Assembly (NCBI RefSeq): GCF_900101265.1 | Contig: NZ_FMZS01000001.1 | Coordinates: 806,001 to 870,000, forward strand | DNA from: Massilia sp. PDC64 | GTDB taxonomy: Bacteria; Pseudomonadota; Gammaproteobacteria; Burkholderiales; Burkholderiaceae_D | DNA: 64,000 nucleotides | Direction: 5' to 3' | Shown here: positions 16,335 through 24,778 of the stretch, one piece after another | How the letters are laid out: every line of letters begins with the position of its first letter | Position numbering within the stretch: position 1 is the stretch's first letter | Made by a program: the position numbers and the translations under genes | The notes under the pieces: generated by a model | Told to the model about the DNA's origin: nothing | What the model saw: the letters and a program-made list of their open reading frames with translations, nothing else | Database searches by the model: none

Positions 16335-17357
16335 TCACCGGGCCTGGGCCGTCGTGACCGGCGTCGCCGTGGCGCGGGATGTGGTGCGGTTGATGGCGTC
16401 GATCAGATCCTTGCCGATCCGCCCTTCCACCTGCTTCTGCACGGGCAGCAGGGCGCGGCGCCAATCGGCCTGTTCCTGCGGCGTCAAGGTATAGATCTTC
16501 GTCTTGCCGGTCTTGCGGATCGCTTCCAGGGCCGCGTCGTTATCACGCTGGGCGATGGTCTTCTCGAACGCGGTCGCTTCGCGCATCGCTTGCTCCAGTT
16601 CCGCCCGGATGTCGCGCGGCAGGCCGTCCCAGAATTTTTTATTGACGATGACGGCATAGCCCAGGTAGCCGTGGTTCGACACCGTCACGTACTTCTGCAC
16701 CTCGTGCATCTTTTGTGTGTACATGTTCGACGGCGGGTTCTCGGTACCGTCCACGATGTGCGCCTGCAAGGCGGGATAGACTTCGGAAAACGCCAGCACC
16801 TGGGGCACGGCGCCGAGCGCGCGCATCTGCGCATCGAGCACCTTGGACCCCTGGATACGCATCCGCAGGCCGCGGAAATCCGCCGGGCTGTGCAGCGGGC
16901 GGTTGGCCGACATTACCTTGAAGCCGTTGTCCCAGTAGGCCAGTCCCGTGATGCCCTTCGACTCCAGCTTTTCCAGCAGACTCTTGCCGATCGGGCCTTC
17001 CGTCACGGCATACAGCGCCGCCTTGGTGGGGAAGATATAGGGCAGGTCGAACGCTTCGAATTCCTTCACGCCCAGCGGGGCGAACTTGGCCAGCGACGGC
17101 GCGAGCATCTGCACGGCGCCCAATTGCAGGGCTTCCAGCTCTTCCTTGTCCTTGTAGAGCTGGCTGTTGGGATAGACTTCGACCTTCACCCGGCCGCGCG
17201 TCCGCTGCTCCGCCAGCACGCGGAAGCGTTCGGCCGCCAGGCCCTTGGGCGCGTCCGGCGACACGACGTGGCTGAACTTGATAATGATCGGCGCCTGGGC
17301 CTGGGCACCGGGCCCGGCCAGGACGGCGAGCGCGGCCAGCATGGCTTTGATGCGCAT
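16335..17357 (-). CDS. dctP: TRAP-type C4-dicarboxylate-binding protein (DctP family), orphan
   Basis: Periplasmic solute-binding protein of 340 residues with a Sec signal (MRIKAMLAALAVLAGPGAQAQA). It shows DctP-family hallmarks: IIKFSHVVSPDAPKG at the mature N-terminus, VEVYPNSQLYKDKEELEAL, and the ligand-binding arginine segment GLRMRIQGSKV. The ATG at 17357 is preferred because GGGAAG lies nine bases upstream; another ATG three codons earlier overlaps that site. No DctQ or DctM membrane gene is adjacent. The gene is divergent from a DctS/DctR-like system, suggesting it may serve as a sensing partner or work with a transporter elsewhere. Confidence 0.88.
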   Translation of the reverse strand: MRIKAMLAALAVLAGPGAQAQAPIIIKFSHVVSPDAPKGLAAERFRVLAEQRTRGRVKVEVYPNSQLYKDKEELEALQLGAVQMLAPSLAKFAPLGVKEFEAFDLPYIFPTKAALYAVTEGPIGKSLLEKLESKGITGLAYWDNGFKVMSANRPLHSPADFRGLRMRIQGSKVLDAQMRALGAVPQVLAFSEVYPALQAHIVDGTENPPSNMYTQKMHEVQKYVTVSNHGYLGYAVIVNKKFWDGLPRDIRAELEQAMREATAFEKTIAQRDNDAALEAIRKTGKTKIYTLTPQEQADWRRALLPVQKQVEGRIGKDLIDAINRTTSRATATPVTTAQAR

Positions 17358-17428
17358 AAATTTCATCTTCCCGCGGTGTATATTCGGATACCGACCGCCA
17401 GTGTGCCGGTTCCGCCAGCCGTCCGCTA

Positions 17429-17444
17429 TCGTGGAAAACCACGA
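17429..17444. promoter_or_regulatory. Palindromic operator candidate between dctP and dctS
   Basis: The perfect inverted repeat TCGTGG-AAAA-CCACGA lies in the 108-base gap between the divergent genes. It is 21 bases before the kinase start. A LuxR-type response regulator such as the product of 19506-20099 would bind a dyad of this kind, but the pairing is inference. Confidence 0.4.
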
Positions 17445-17465
17445 CTGTACGACAGCCGGCAAAAG

Positions 17466-19469
17466 ATGAAACGTTATCACATGAAAACTCCGTTCACCCT
17501 GCCCCGTCCCGTCAAGCAAGGTCCGTGGCGCTGGCTCGTGCCCGTATTGCTCGTGCTGCTGTTCCTGCTCGTCCTGCTGTGGCTGCCCTGGCAGGCGCGC
17601 CAGATGGAAAGCAACGAGCGCCAGGAACAATTGATCGCCGATACGCTGTGGGTCGAACAGACGCTGCGCTTCGAACTCGCGCGCAGCGAAGAAGCGCTGG
17701 CGGCGCTGGGCAACGACCTCGCCATCGAGACGCCGGCGCCGGCCGCGCTGCAGGCCCGCTTCGCGCAGATGTTCAAGAACGGCCACGAACTCCAGCGCAT
17801 CATCTGGTACGACGCGCACGGCCAGGTCAAGGCGAGCCGCGGGATGGAACTGCCGCCGGAAGGCCTCACGCAATCGTCGCGCGACGCAGCCGCCATGTCG
17901 CGCAGCACGCGCCTGGGACGCTACAGCGAGCCGTACGGCGCCACCGGACTCGTGCACGGCCTGATCGACTTCCACCTGCCCCTGTACCACGCCGGCAAAT
18001 ACATGGGCAGCCTCGTCGCCACGTACAACCTGCAGACCTTGCTGGACGAGAACGTGCCGTGGTGGTTCGCCCAGGACAATGCGCTGTCGCTGCTCGACCG
18101 CGACGACCACGTGGTGGCGCAACGGGCGGCGGGCGGGCCGGGCCGCGGTGTCTACACGCACAAGCGCGCGCTCGACCTGCCCGGCTCGCAGATCGTGCTC
18201 GCCACCGACAGCGTCAAGGGCGCGCCGAAGCTGCTGCCGAACCTGCTGGTCGGTTCCGTGATCGTGCTGGCGCTGGGCCTCGTCATCTCGCTCGTCGCGC
18301 TGTGGCGCCACATCGCGCGCACGATCGCGGCGGAAAACGCGCTGCGCCAGCAGATGGCGTTCCGCACCGCGATGGAAGATTCGCTGGTCACGGGCCTGCG
18401 CGCGCGCGACCTGGAGGGCCGCGTCACGTACGTCAACCCGGCGTTCTGCCGCATGGTCGGTTATCCGGCGGAGGACCTGCTGGGCAAGAAGCCGCCGATG
18501 CCCTACTGGGCGCCGGAAGCGATGGCGGAGTACGAAGACCGGTTCCGCAAGGTGCTGTCGGGCCAGGCGACGCCGCAGTTCGAGACCGTGTTCCAGCGTT
18601 CGGACGGCGTGCGCGTGCCCGTGCTCGTGTTCGAGGCGCCCCTCGTCGATGCCCACGGCCGCCACACGGGCTGGATGAGTTCCATCCTCGACATCACGGA
18701 CCGCAAGCGCGCCGAAGAACTGAATCGCAAGCAGCAGGAAAAGCTGGAGACGAGCGCGCGCCTGGCGACGATGGGCGAGATCTCGTCGATGCTGGCGCAC
18801 GAACTGAACCAGCCGCTGGCCGCCATCTCCAGCTACACGGCGGGCGCGCTGAACGTGCTCGCGCGCGAGACCCCTGCCGCCCCGCTCGACACCGGCATGC
18901 TGAAACGCGCGCTGGAACAGGCGAACACGCAGGCACGCCGGGCCGGCCAGATCATCCGCAGCGTGCACGAATTCGTGAAGAAACGGGAGCCGCGGCGCGA
19001 GACGGTCGCGATTCCCAACGTCGTCGACGGCATCCGCGCCCTCGTCGAACTGCAGGCGCGCCAGAGCTATGTCGCGCTGCAGGTGGACGTGCCGGACGAC
19101 CTGCCGCCCGTACTCGCGGACCGCGTGCTGATCGAGCAGGTGCTGCTGAACCTCACGCGCAACGCGATCGAGGCGATGCAGGCCATCGACCCCGAGCGGC
19201 GCGTATTGCGCATCACCGCACACACGGGCGAGCAGGGCCAGGTGGCCGTGTCCGTGATCGACAACGGCCACGGCATCCCGCCGGAAGTGGCCGAGCGCCT
19301 GTTCTCGCCGTTCTTTTCGACGAAGGCCGAGGGCATGGGCATGGGCCTGTCGATCTGCCGTACGGCGATCGAATTCCACGGCGGCACCCTCACCCACGCG
19401 GACAATCCGGGCGGCGGCACGGTCTTTACGTTCACCTTGCAGCAGGCCCAGGAAGCGCCCGTCACCTGA
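17466..19469 (+). CDS. dctS: Sensor histidine kinase of the DctS family
   Basis: Inner-membrane kinase of 667 residues. It has a first helix at about residues 24-44, a periplasmic sensor region to about 255, a second helix at about 257-285, a PAS domain from about 305 (MVGYPAEDLLGKKPP), a HisKA domain with phospho-acceptor His445 in AHELNQPLAAISS, and an HATPase domain with N-box LNLTRNAIEAM and G-boxes DNGHGIPP and GMGMGLSI. DctS kinases sense C4-dicarboxylates, here perhaps together with the divergent DctP. The start could be the ATG at 17466 or 17481, neither with a strong ribosome binding site. The response regulator gene follows. Confidence 0.85.
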   Translation: MKRYHMKTPFTLPRPVKQGPWRWLVPVLLVLLFLLVLLWLPWQARQMESNERQEQLIADTLWVEQTLRFELARSEEALAALGNDLAIETPAPAALQARFAQMFKNGHELQRIIWYDAHGQVKASRGMELPPEGLTQSSRDAAAMSRSTRLGRYSEPYGATGLVHGLIDFHLPLYHAGKYMGSLVATYNLQTLLDENVPWWFAQDNALSLLDRDDHVVAQRAAGGPGRGVYTHKRALDLPGSQIVLATDSVKGAPKLLPNLLVGSVIVLALGLVISLVALWRHIARTIAAENALRQQMAFRTAMEDSLVTGLRARDLEGRVTYVNPAFCRMVGYPAEDLLGKKPPMPYWAPEAMAEYEDRFRKVLSGQATPQFETVFQRSDGVRVPVLVFEAPLVDAHGRHTGWMSSILDITDRKRAEELNRKQQEKLETSARLATMGEISSMLAHELNQPLAAISSYTAGALNVLARETPAAPLDTGMLKRALEQANTQARRAGQIIRSVHEFVKKREPRRETVAIPNVVDGIRALVELQARQSYVALQVDVPDDLPPVLADRVLIEQVLLNLTRNAIEAMQAIDPERRVLRITAHTGEQGQVAVSVIDNGHGIPPEVAERLFSPFFSTKAEGMGMGLSICRTAIEFHGGTLTHADNPGGGTVFTFTLQQAQEAPVT

Positions 19470-19505
19470 TTCGTGCTTTACAATACGACGAAAAAAGGAG
19501 ACCCC

Positions 19506-20099
19506 ATGCTGCATATCGTCGACGACGAAGACGTCATTCGCGACGCCCTCGAATGGCTGGCGCAATCGCGCGGACTGCCGGCACGCGGCTATGCAGGCGG
19601 CCAGGCCTTCCTCGACGCGATCGGCGACCGCTTCGCCGCGGATGCCAACCATGGCGACTGCGTCCTGTTGGACGTGCGCATGCCGGGCATGAACGGCATC
19701 GCCGTGTTCGACCAGCTGGTGGGGCGCGGCCTGCTGGCGCGCCTGCCCGTGATCTTCCTGACCGGCCACGGCGACGTGCCGATGGCCGTCGATTCCCTCA
19801 AGCGCGGCGCCTTCGACTTCTTCGAAAAACCGTTCAACGACAACCAGCTGATGGACCGCGTCGAGGAAGCCCTCGCCGCCTCGCGCAAGGCCGCGTCGCG
19901 CGACGCCATCCACGCCCGGCTGGCCACCCTGTCGGCACGCGAGCGCGAAGTCCTCGATCTCATCCTGGCCGGCAACATGAACAAGGTCGTCGCCGACAAG
20001 CTCGGCATCAGCATGCGCACCGTCGAAGTACACAGGGCGCACATCTTCGACAAGATGCAGGTCAAGACGGCCGTCGAGCTGGCCGGCTTGTTAAAGTAA
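19506..20099 (+). CDS. dctR: Response regulator of the FixJ/DctR type
   Basis: DNA-binding regulator of 197 residues. It has a receiver domain with acidic pocket VDDED (residues 5-9), phospho-acceptor Asp56 in LLDVRMPG, Thr in FLTGHGD and Lys in EKPF. A LuxR/NarL-type helix-turn-helix (LSAREREVLDLILAG from about 140, with KLGISMRTVEVHR) follows. It starts 36 bases after the kinase with an AAAGGAGAC site. It probably controls the divergent dctP and transporter genes elsewhere. Unlike DctD it has no AAA domain, so it does not act through sigma-54. Confidence 0.87.
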   Translation: MLHIVDDEDVIRDALEWLAQSRGLPARGYAGGQAFLDAIGDRFAADANHGDCVLLDVRMPGMNGIAVFDQLVGRGLLARLPVIFLTGHGDVPMAVDSLKRGAFDFFEKPFNDNQLMDRVEEALAASRKAASRDAIHARLATLSAREREVLDLILAGNMNKVVADKLGISMRTVEVHRAHIFDKMQVKTAVELAGLLK

Positions 20100-20212
20100 C
20101 ACGCGCGCACGACTGCCCACGCGTCCTGTGCCGCGCGGGGTTCGCTTGTAAAATCAGCCTGAACATGGAGTGGTCGAACTCACCACGTCGAAACATTCTT
20201 TAGGGAACGCAG

Positions 20213-20593
20213 ATGAGCGAGAAGACGATAGCCGACAAAATGTTCTTGAGGACCGCGAAATCGATGCTGATCCTGAACGGGAACGTCCACCCCGGCATGG
20301 TGTCCCAGATGCCGGCCAACCTGATCAAGAACGACCAGGAGAAAGTGGACGTCGTGCTGCTGTTCGCGATGAACCGAAAAGAACTCGAGCAATACTTCCC
20401 GATCGCCAAGGAACGCCTCGGCGACAAGGGCTCGCTGTGGGTCGCCTATCTGAAACAGACCGCCTCCAAGGCCACCGACATCAACCGCGATTCGATCAAT
20501 GCCTATGCCAAGGAAAACGGCATCACGGGCGTCGCCATGATTTCCATCGACGGCGACTGGTCCGCGCTGCGCATGAAGCGGATCGAACTCTAG
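20213..20593 (+). CDS. DUF3052-like hypothetical protein
   Basis: Cytoplasmic protein of 126 residues with no signal or membrane segment and an alternating alpha/beta pattern. It has an LWVAYLKQTASKATDINRDS segment I associate with DUF3052. No catalytic motif is evident. It has its own upstream region (TTGTAAAAT at about 20147 could be a -10) and a TAGGGAA ribosome binding site. Its stop overlaps the queG stop tail to tail in the palindrome CTAG at 20590-20593. Confidence 0.6.
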   Translation: MSEKTIADKMFLRTAKSMLILNGNVHPGMVSQMPANLIKNDQEKVDVVLLFAMNRKELEQYFPIAKERLGDKGSLWVAYLKQTASKATDINRDSINAYAKENGITGVAMISIDGDWSALRMKRIEL

Positions 20594-21681
20594 ACAGTGT
20601 GACCGTGGCGCGCGAGCGCCCACGCGACGTGCTCGCGCACGAGCGCCGACGGGTGATCCGCGCGGGCACGCAGCGCCGTCACGACGGCGTCCGACGTGAC
20701 GGCGTTACCGAGACCCACGGCCAGGTTGCGCAGCCAGCGCTCGTGCCCGATGCGGCGGATCGGGCTGCCTTCGAGGCGGCGGTTGAAGTCGTCCTCGCTC
20801 CATCCGAACAGCTCGACCAGGCCCGCCGTGCCCAGGCCGTTTCTCTCGTCGAAATCCGGCACGGTCGCCCGCTGCGCGAACTTGTTCCACGGGCAGACCA
20901 GCTGGCAATCGTCGCAACCGTAGATGCGGTTGCCGATCAGCGGACGGAATTCTTCCGGAATCGCGCCCTTCAGTTCGATGGTCAGATAGGAAATGCAGCG
21001 GCGCGCATCCAGCCGGCCCGGGCCGAGGATCGCGCCCGTCGGGCAGGCAGCTATGCACGCACTGCACTGGCCACAGTGCGCGCCCGTGGGCTCATCGACG
21101 GGCAGCGGCAGGTCGACGAGGATTTCGCCGATGAAGAACGTGGACCCCGCCTCGCGGCTCAGTAACAGCGTGTGCTTGCCGCGCCAGCCGAGGCCCGCCT
21201 TCTGCGCCAGCGGCAGTTCCATCACGGGCGCGGAATCCGTGAACACGCGGTAGCCGAATTCGCCGACGGCGCCGCGGATGCGCTCTGCGAGCTGCTGCAG
21301 CCGGTTGCGCAACACCTTGTGGTAATCGCGGCCGCGCGCATACAGCGAGACGACGGCCGCCTGCGGGTCGTCCTGGCGCAGGCGTTCGCGCGCGCGCCAG
21401 TCGGGCGGCGTGGCCATCGGCAGGTAATCCATGCGCGCGCTGATCACGCGTACCGTGCCCGGTACCAGCTCGGCCGGCCGGGCGCGCTTCATGCCGTGGC
21501 TTGCCATATAATCCATCTCGCCGTGATGGCCGGCGTCCAGCCAGGCCTGCAGGCCCGCTTCGTGGTCGGCCAGGTCGATGTCGGCGATGCGCACGTCGGC
21601 AAAGCCCAGTTCCGCGCCCCATGCCTTGATGGCCTGGGCGAGTGCGGGAAGATCGGGCTGGACGGGGAGCTGGGCGGACAT
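20590..21681 (-). CDS. queG: Epoxyqueuosine reductase QueG
   Basis: Cobalamin-dependent iron-sulfur enzyme of 363 residues that performs the last step of queuosine tRNA modification, converting epoxyqueuosine to queuosine. Two [4Fe-4S] motifs are visible: CGQCSACIAACPTGAI near residue 197 and CDDCQLVCPW near residue 250. The C-terminal HEAT-like region carries WLRNLAVGLGN. The ATG at 21681 is the family start; an in-frame ATG at 21702 would add seven unconserved residues. It is divergent from tsaE by 31 bases, the arrangement also seen in Enterobacteria. Confidence 0.94.
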   Translation of the reverse strand: MSAQLPVQPDLPALAQAIKAWGAELGFADVRIADIDLADHEAGLQAWLDAGHHGEMDYMASHGMKRARPAELVPGTVRVISARMDYLPMATPPDWRARERLRQDDPQAAVVSLYARGRDYHKVLRNRLQQLAERIRGAVGEFGYRVFTDSAPVMELPLAQKAGLGWRGKHTLLLSREAGSTFFIGEILVDLPLPVDEPTGAHCGQCSACIAACPTGAILGPGRLDARRCISYLTIELKGAIPEEFRPLIGNRIYGCDDCQLVCPWNKFAQRATVPDFDERNGLGTAGLVELFGWSEDDFNRRLEGSPIRRIGHERWLRNLAVGLGNAVTSDAVVTALRARADHPSALVREHVAWALARHGHTV

Positions 21682-21712
21682 CGGCGGACCTACAAACCTC
21701 ATATTTTATTCG

Positions 21713-22198
21713 ATGCAGCAACTGACAGCCTACCTTCCCGACGAATCGGCCACGCAAGCCCTGGGCGCCGCCCTCGCACGTGCGCTGCGTCCGGGCCTCG
21801 TGATCTACCTGCACGGCGACCTGGGCGCCGGCAAGACGGCCCTCACGCGGGCGCTGCTGCACGCGGCCGGCCACAAGGGTGCCGTCAAGAGCCCGACCTA
21901 TACGCTGTCGGAGCCGTACCGCATCATGCTCGATGGTCAACAAGTCAACCTGATCCACTACGACCTGTACCGCATGTCCAGCCCCGAGGAATTCCTCGAC
22001 GCCGGTTTCCGTGAAGATTTCGACGGTAACAACATCTGCATCGTCGAATGGCCGGAAAAGGGAGAGCCAGTGTTGCCGCCGCCCGACGTTAAAGTGTTGC
22101 TTAAGGTCAGCGGTCTCGGGCGTGAGGTAGAATTGCAGGCGTTGTCCGACTTGGGCCTGCTATGCCTCGAACGCCTGCACTACCCCCCGACTCCCTGA
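21713..22198 (+). CDS. tsaE: tRNA threonylcarbamoyladenosine biosynthesis ATPase TsaE
   Basis: P-loop ATPase of 161 residues that cycles the TsaB-TsaD complex during t6A synthesis. The Walker A motif is HGDLGAGKT near residue 36. The family block KSPTYTLSEPY and the HYDLYRMSSPEEF segment are intact, and the IVEWPEKG motif near residue 107 is present. The 3' end overlaps amiC by 37 bases, a coupling seen in many proteobacteria. Confidence 0.95.
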   Translation: MQQLTAYLPDESATQALGAALARALRPGLVIYLHGDLGAGKTALTRALLHAAGHKGAVKSPTYTLSEPYRIMLDGQQVNLIHYDLYRMSSPEEFLDAGFREDFDGNNICIVEWPEKGEPVLPPPDVKVLLKVSGLGREVELQALSDLGLLCLERLHYPPTP

Positions 22199-23577
22199 TT
22201 CCCGGTTCCCCGAAGCGTCGCACGATCCTGAAGGCCGGCGGGACGCTGCTGCTGTCCGTCGTCGCGCCGCTGACGGCATCCGCCGCCCAGATCATGGCCG
22301 TCCGCGTATGGCCGGCGGACGAGTACACCCGCGTCACCCTGGAAAACGACGGCGAGCTCAAGACGACGCACTTCATGGTGCCGGACCCGCCGCGCCTCGT
22401 CGTCGACATCGACGGCCTCGCGCTGAACGACACGCTCAAGAGCCTCGTCGCCAAGATCGAATCGAACGACCCGTACATCAAGCAAGTGCGCGTGGGCCAG
22501 AACCGGCCCAACGTCGTGCGCCTCGTGTTCGACCTGAAGGAAGAGGTCAAGCCGCAGGTGTTCAACCTGGCGCCCGTGGCCGGCTATCACCACCGCCTGA
22601 TCTTCGACCTGTATCCCGTGAAGCCCGTCGACCCGCTGGCGAGCATGATCGCCAAGGAAAACTGGAGCACGGACGCCGCCCCCGCCACGCCGACCCCGGC
22701 CGTGCAGCCGGGCGAGCCGACCGTCGGCCAGGCCGGTCCCGACGCCATCGCCAAGCTGGAAGCGGACGCGGCCCGCGCGGGATCCACGCCCGCGCAACCG
22801 CAGCCGACGACGCCGCAACCGGCCCCGCCGCAGGCGCCCGCGAAAGCCGCGCCGGGCCAGAAGGTGACGCGCATGGTGACCATCGCGCTCGACCCCGGCC
22901 ACGGCGGCGAGGACCCCGGCGCGACGGGCGCCACGGGCGTGCACGAGAAGGACATCGTGCTCGCGGTGGCCAAGCGCCTGAAGGCCAAGCTGGAAGACTT
23001 GCCGAACACGCGCGTGATGCTGACGCGCGACGCCGACTTCTTTGTCCCGCTCGGCCAGCGCGTGGAAAAAGCGCGGAAGGTGCAGGCCGACCTGTTCGTG
23101 TCGATCCACGCGGACGCGTTCGTCGAACCGACGGCACGCGGCTCCTCCGTGTTCGTGCTGTCGGAAAAAGGCGCCAGCTCGAGCGCGGCGCGCTGGCTCG
23201 CGAACGACCAGAACAAGGCCGACCTGATCGGCGGCGTGAATCTCGGCACGCACGACAGGCAGCTCGCGAGCGTGCTGATCGACCTGTCGCAGACGGCCCA
23301 GATCAACGACAGCATGAAGCTCGGCAAGGCCGTGCTGACGGAAATCGGTGGCATCAACCGGCTGCACCGGGGCGTCGTCGAACAGGCGGGCTTCGCCGTG
23401 CTGAAGGCGCCGGACATCCCCTCGATCCTCGTCGAGACCGCGTTCATCTCCAACCCGGAGGAAGAAGCGCGGCTGAAGGATGATGCCTACCAGAACCAGC
23501 TGGCCGACGCGATCACGAAAGGCATCAAGCGCTACTTCGCGTACAATCCGCCGCTGGCGAAGAGCCGAATGACTTGA
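22162..23577 (+). CDS. amiC: N-acetylmuramoyl-L-alanine amidase AmiC
   Basis: Periplasmic amidase of 471 residues that splits septal peptidoglycan during cell separation. A twin-arginine signal is visible (PKRRTILKAGGTLLLS, residues 17-32). An AMIN domain follows at about 45-150, then a Pro/Ala/Gln linker at about 170-230. The Amidase_3 domain carries the zinc ligands in LDPGHGGEDPGA, Glu in GVHEKDI, SIHADAF and the C-terminal catalytic Glu in SILVETAFISN. Activation by an EnvC/NlpD-type LytM factor is expected from the family. The start overlaps tsaE. Confidence 0.94.
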   Translation: MPRTPALPPDSLIPGSPKRRTILKAGGTLLLSVVAPLTASAAQIMAVRVWPADEYTRVTLENDGELKTTHFMVPDPPRLVVDIDGLALNDTLKSLVAKIESNDPYIKQVRVGQNRPNVVRLVFDLKEEVKPQVFNLAPVAGYHHRLIFDLYPVKPVDPLASMIAKENWSTDAAPATPTPAVQPGEPTVGQAGPDAIAKLEADAARAGSTPAQPQPTTPQPAPPQAPAKAAPGQKVTRMVTIALDPGHGGEDPGATGATGVHEKDIVLAVAKRLKAKLEDLPNTRVMLTRDADFFVPLGQRVEKARKVQADLFVSIHADAFVEPTARGSSVFVLSEKGASSSAARWLANDQNKADLIGGVNLGTHDRQLASVLIDLSQTAQINDSMKLGKAVLTEIGGINRLHRGVVEQAGFAVLKAPDIPSILVETAFISNPEEEARLKDDAYQNQLADAITKGIKRYFAYNPPLAKSRMT

Positions 23578-23578
23578 C

Positions 23579-23596
23579 GGACGCCTCCGGGCGTCC
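23579..23596 (+). other. Stem-loop between amiC and the mutarotase gene
   Basis: GGACGCC-TCCG-GGCGTCC forms a seven-pair hairpin directly after the amiC stop and four bases before the AGGAGGA site of the next gene. No T-run follows, so it is not a classical terminator. It may stabilise mRNA ends or shape ribosome access. Confidence 0.45.
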
Positions 23597-23612
23597 CCTG
23601 AGGAGGATTCTC

Positions 23613-24446
23613 GTGAGCGCAACGACCATCAACTTCGGGCAATTGCCCGCCCTGCAACTTCGCGCGCCGGACGGCGCGGAGGCGACCATCACGTTGTACG
23701 GCGCCCACCTCGTGTCGTGGAAAGCCGTCACCACGGAAGGCGGACCGGCTCAGGAACGCCTGTTCATGAGCAGCCTGTCCGCGCTGGACGGCCAGAAGGC
23801 GATCCGCGGCGGCGTCCCCGTCATCTTTCCCCAGTTCGCCGAACGCGGCACCGGCATGCGCCACGGCTTCGCGCGCGTGTCGACGTGGCGCGTGCTCGAC
23901 CAGGGCGAAGCGGATGGCGCGGCGTTCGCCGTGCTGGGGCTGAACGCCTCGGATCTGCCGCCGCAAGTGGCAGCCGCCTGGCCGTACGCCTTCGAGCTGG
24001 TGCTGCGCGTGGCCGTGCGCGGTGCCCAGCTGGACATGTCGCTCGACGTGCGCAACACGGGCACGCAGACATTCCCGTTCGCCGCGGCGCTGCACACGTA
24101 CCACCTCGTCGAAGACGTGGAAGCCGTGCGCATCGACGGCGTGCAGACGGACACGCTCGCCATCACCGACAAGCTCGACCAGGTATTCGAACGCATCACG
24201 GGCGCGATCACGTTCGACACGGGCGCGGACAAGGTGATCCTGGAGCAGACGGGCTTCAACGACGCCGTCGTGTGGAACCCCGGCGCGGCCGATGCGGCGG
24301 CGCTGTCCGACATGGAAGACGAGGAATACCGCCGCTTCGTCTGCATCGAACCTGCCCTGCTCGGGGATGCGGCCGCCCGACCTCAGCAGCTGGAACCGGG
24401 CGGGATCTGGCGCGGGACGTACCGGGCCGTGGTCCAGGCAGCATGA
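23613..24446 (+). CDS. D-hexose-6-phosphate mutarotase (YeaD-like, aldose 1-epimerase fold)
   Basis: Cytoplasmic enzyme of about 277 residues that equilibrates anomers of glucose-6-phosphate. Family features are GAHLVSWK near residue 25, GGVPVIFPQFAERG near residue 61, HGFARVSTW near residue 79, HTYHLVEDVE near residue 150 and the C-terminal catalytic Glu in ICIEPALL-like sequence (VCIEPALLG). The GTG at 23613 is chosen because AGGAGGA lies six bases upstream; a TTG at 23574 would place the ribosome binding site inside the gene. It lies downstream of amiC and ends at a good terminator. Confidence 0.85.
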   Translation: MSATTINFGQLPALQLRAPDGAEATITLYGAHLVSWKAVTTEGGPAQERLFMSSLSALDGQKAIRGGVPVIFPQFAERGTGMRHGFARVSTWRVLDQGEADGAAFAVLGLNASDLPPQVAAAWPYAFELVLRVAVRGAQLDMSLDVRNTGTQTFPFAAALHTYHLVEDVEAVRIDGVQTDTLAITDKLDQVFERITGAITFDTGADKVILEQTGFNDAVVWNPGAADAAALSDMEDEEYRRFVCIEPALLGDAAARPQQLEPGGIWRGTYRAVVQAA

Positions 24447-24450
24447 CACA

Positions 24451-24479
24451 AAACGCCGGCGCTGCCGGCGTTTCATTTT
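24451..24479 (+). terminator. Rho-independent terminator after the mutarotase gene
   Basis: AACGCCGGC-GCT-GCCGGCGTT is followed by TCATTTT on the plus strand, five bases after the stop codon. Confidence 0.8.
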
Positions 24480-24550
24480 GTAGCAAAATACGAACGGTGC
24501 ACCTCGCCACGCGGCCTAAACTACAGGCTACACGCATGGGAGGACACGCA

Positions 24551-24775
24551 ATGAATACCTTGATGAAACGGCTGGCGCTCGTGCTGGCGGCGGGGTCCGC
24601 CCTGTCGGGTTGCGCGGTCTATGCGCCGCCTTATGCGGCCTACGACGCGCCCTATTATCCTTACGGCTACGGCCCGACGTATGTCGGACCGCCCGTCTCG
24701 CTCGACTTCAGCTATCACGAGTACCGCGGTGACCGCGGTTGGCACGGACACCGCGGCCGCGGCCGCTGGCGTTGA
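24551..24775 (+). CDS. Small Tyr/Gly-rich lipoprotein
   Basis: A 74-residue envelope lipoprotein. The signal MNTLMKRLALVLAAGSALSGC ends in the lipobox LSGC (Cys21). The mature part is rich in Pro-Tyr pairs (APPYAAYDAPYYPYGYGP) and ends in an Arg/Gly/His-rich tail (GHRGRGRW). GGGAGGAC precedes the ATG. I know similar short YXXPPY lipoproteins in Burkholderiales but none with a proven function. It is convergent with the carbonic anhydrase gene, three bases apart. Confidence 0.7.
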   Translation: MNTLMKRLALVLAAGSALSGCAVYAPPYAAYDAPYYPYGYGPTYVGPPVSLDFSYHEYRGDRGWHGHRGRGRWR

Positions 24776-24778
24776 CGG

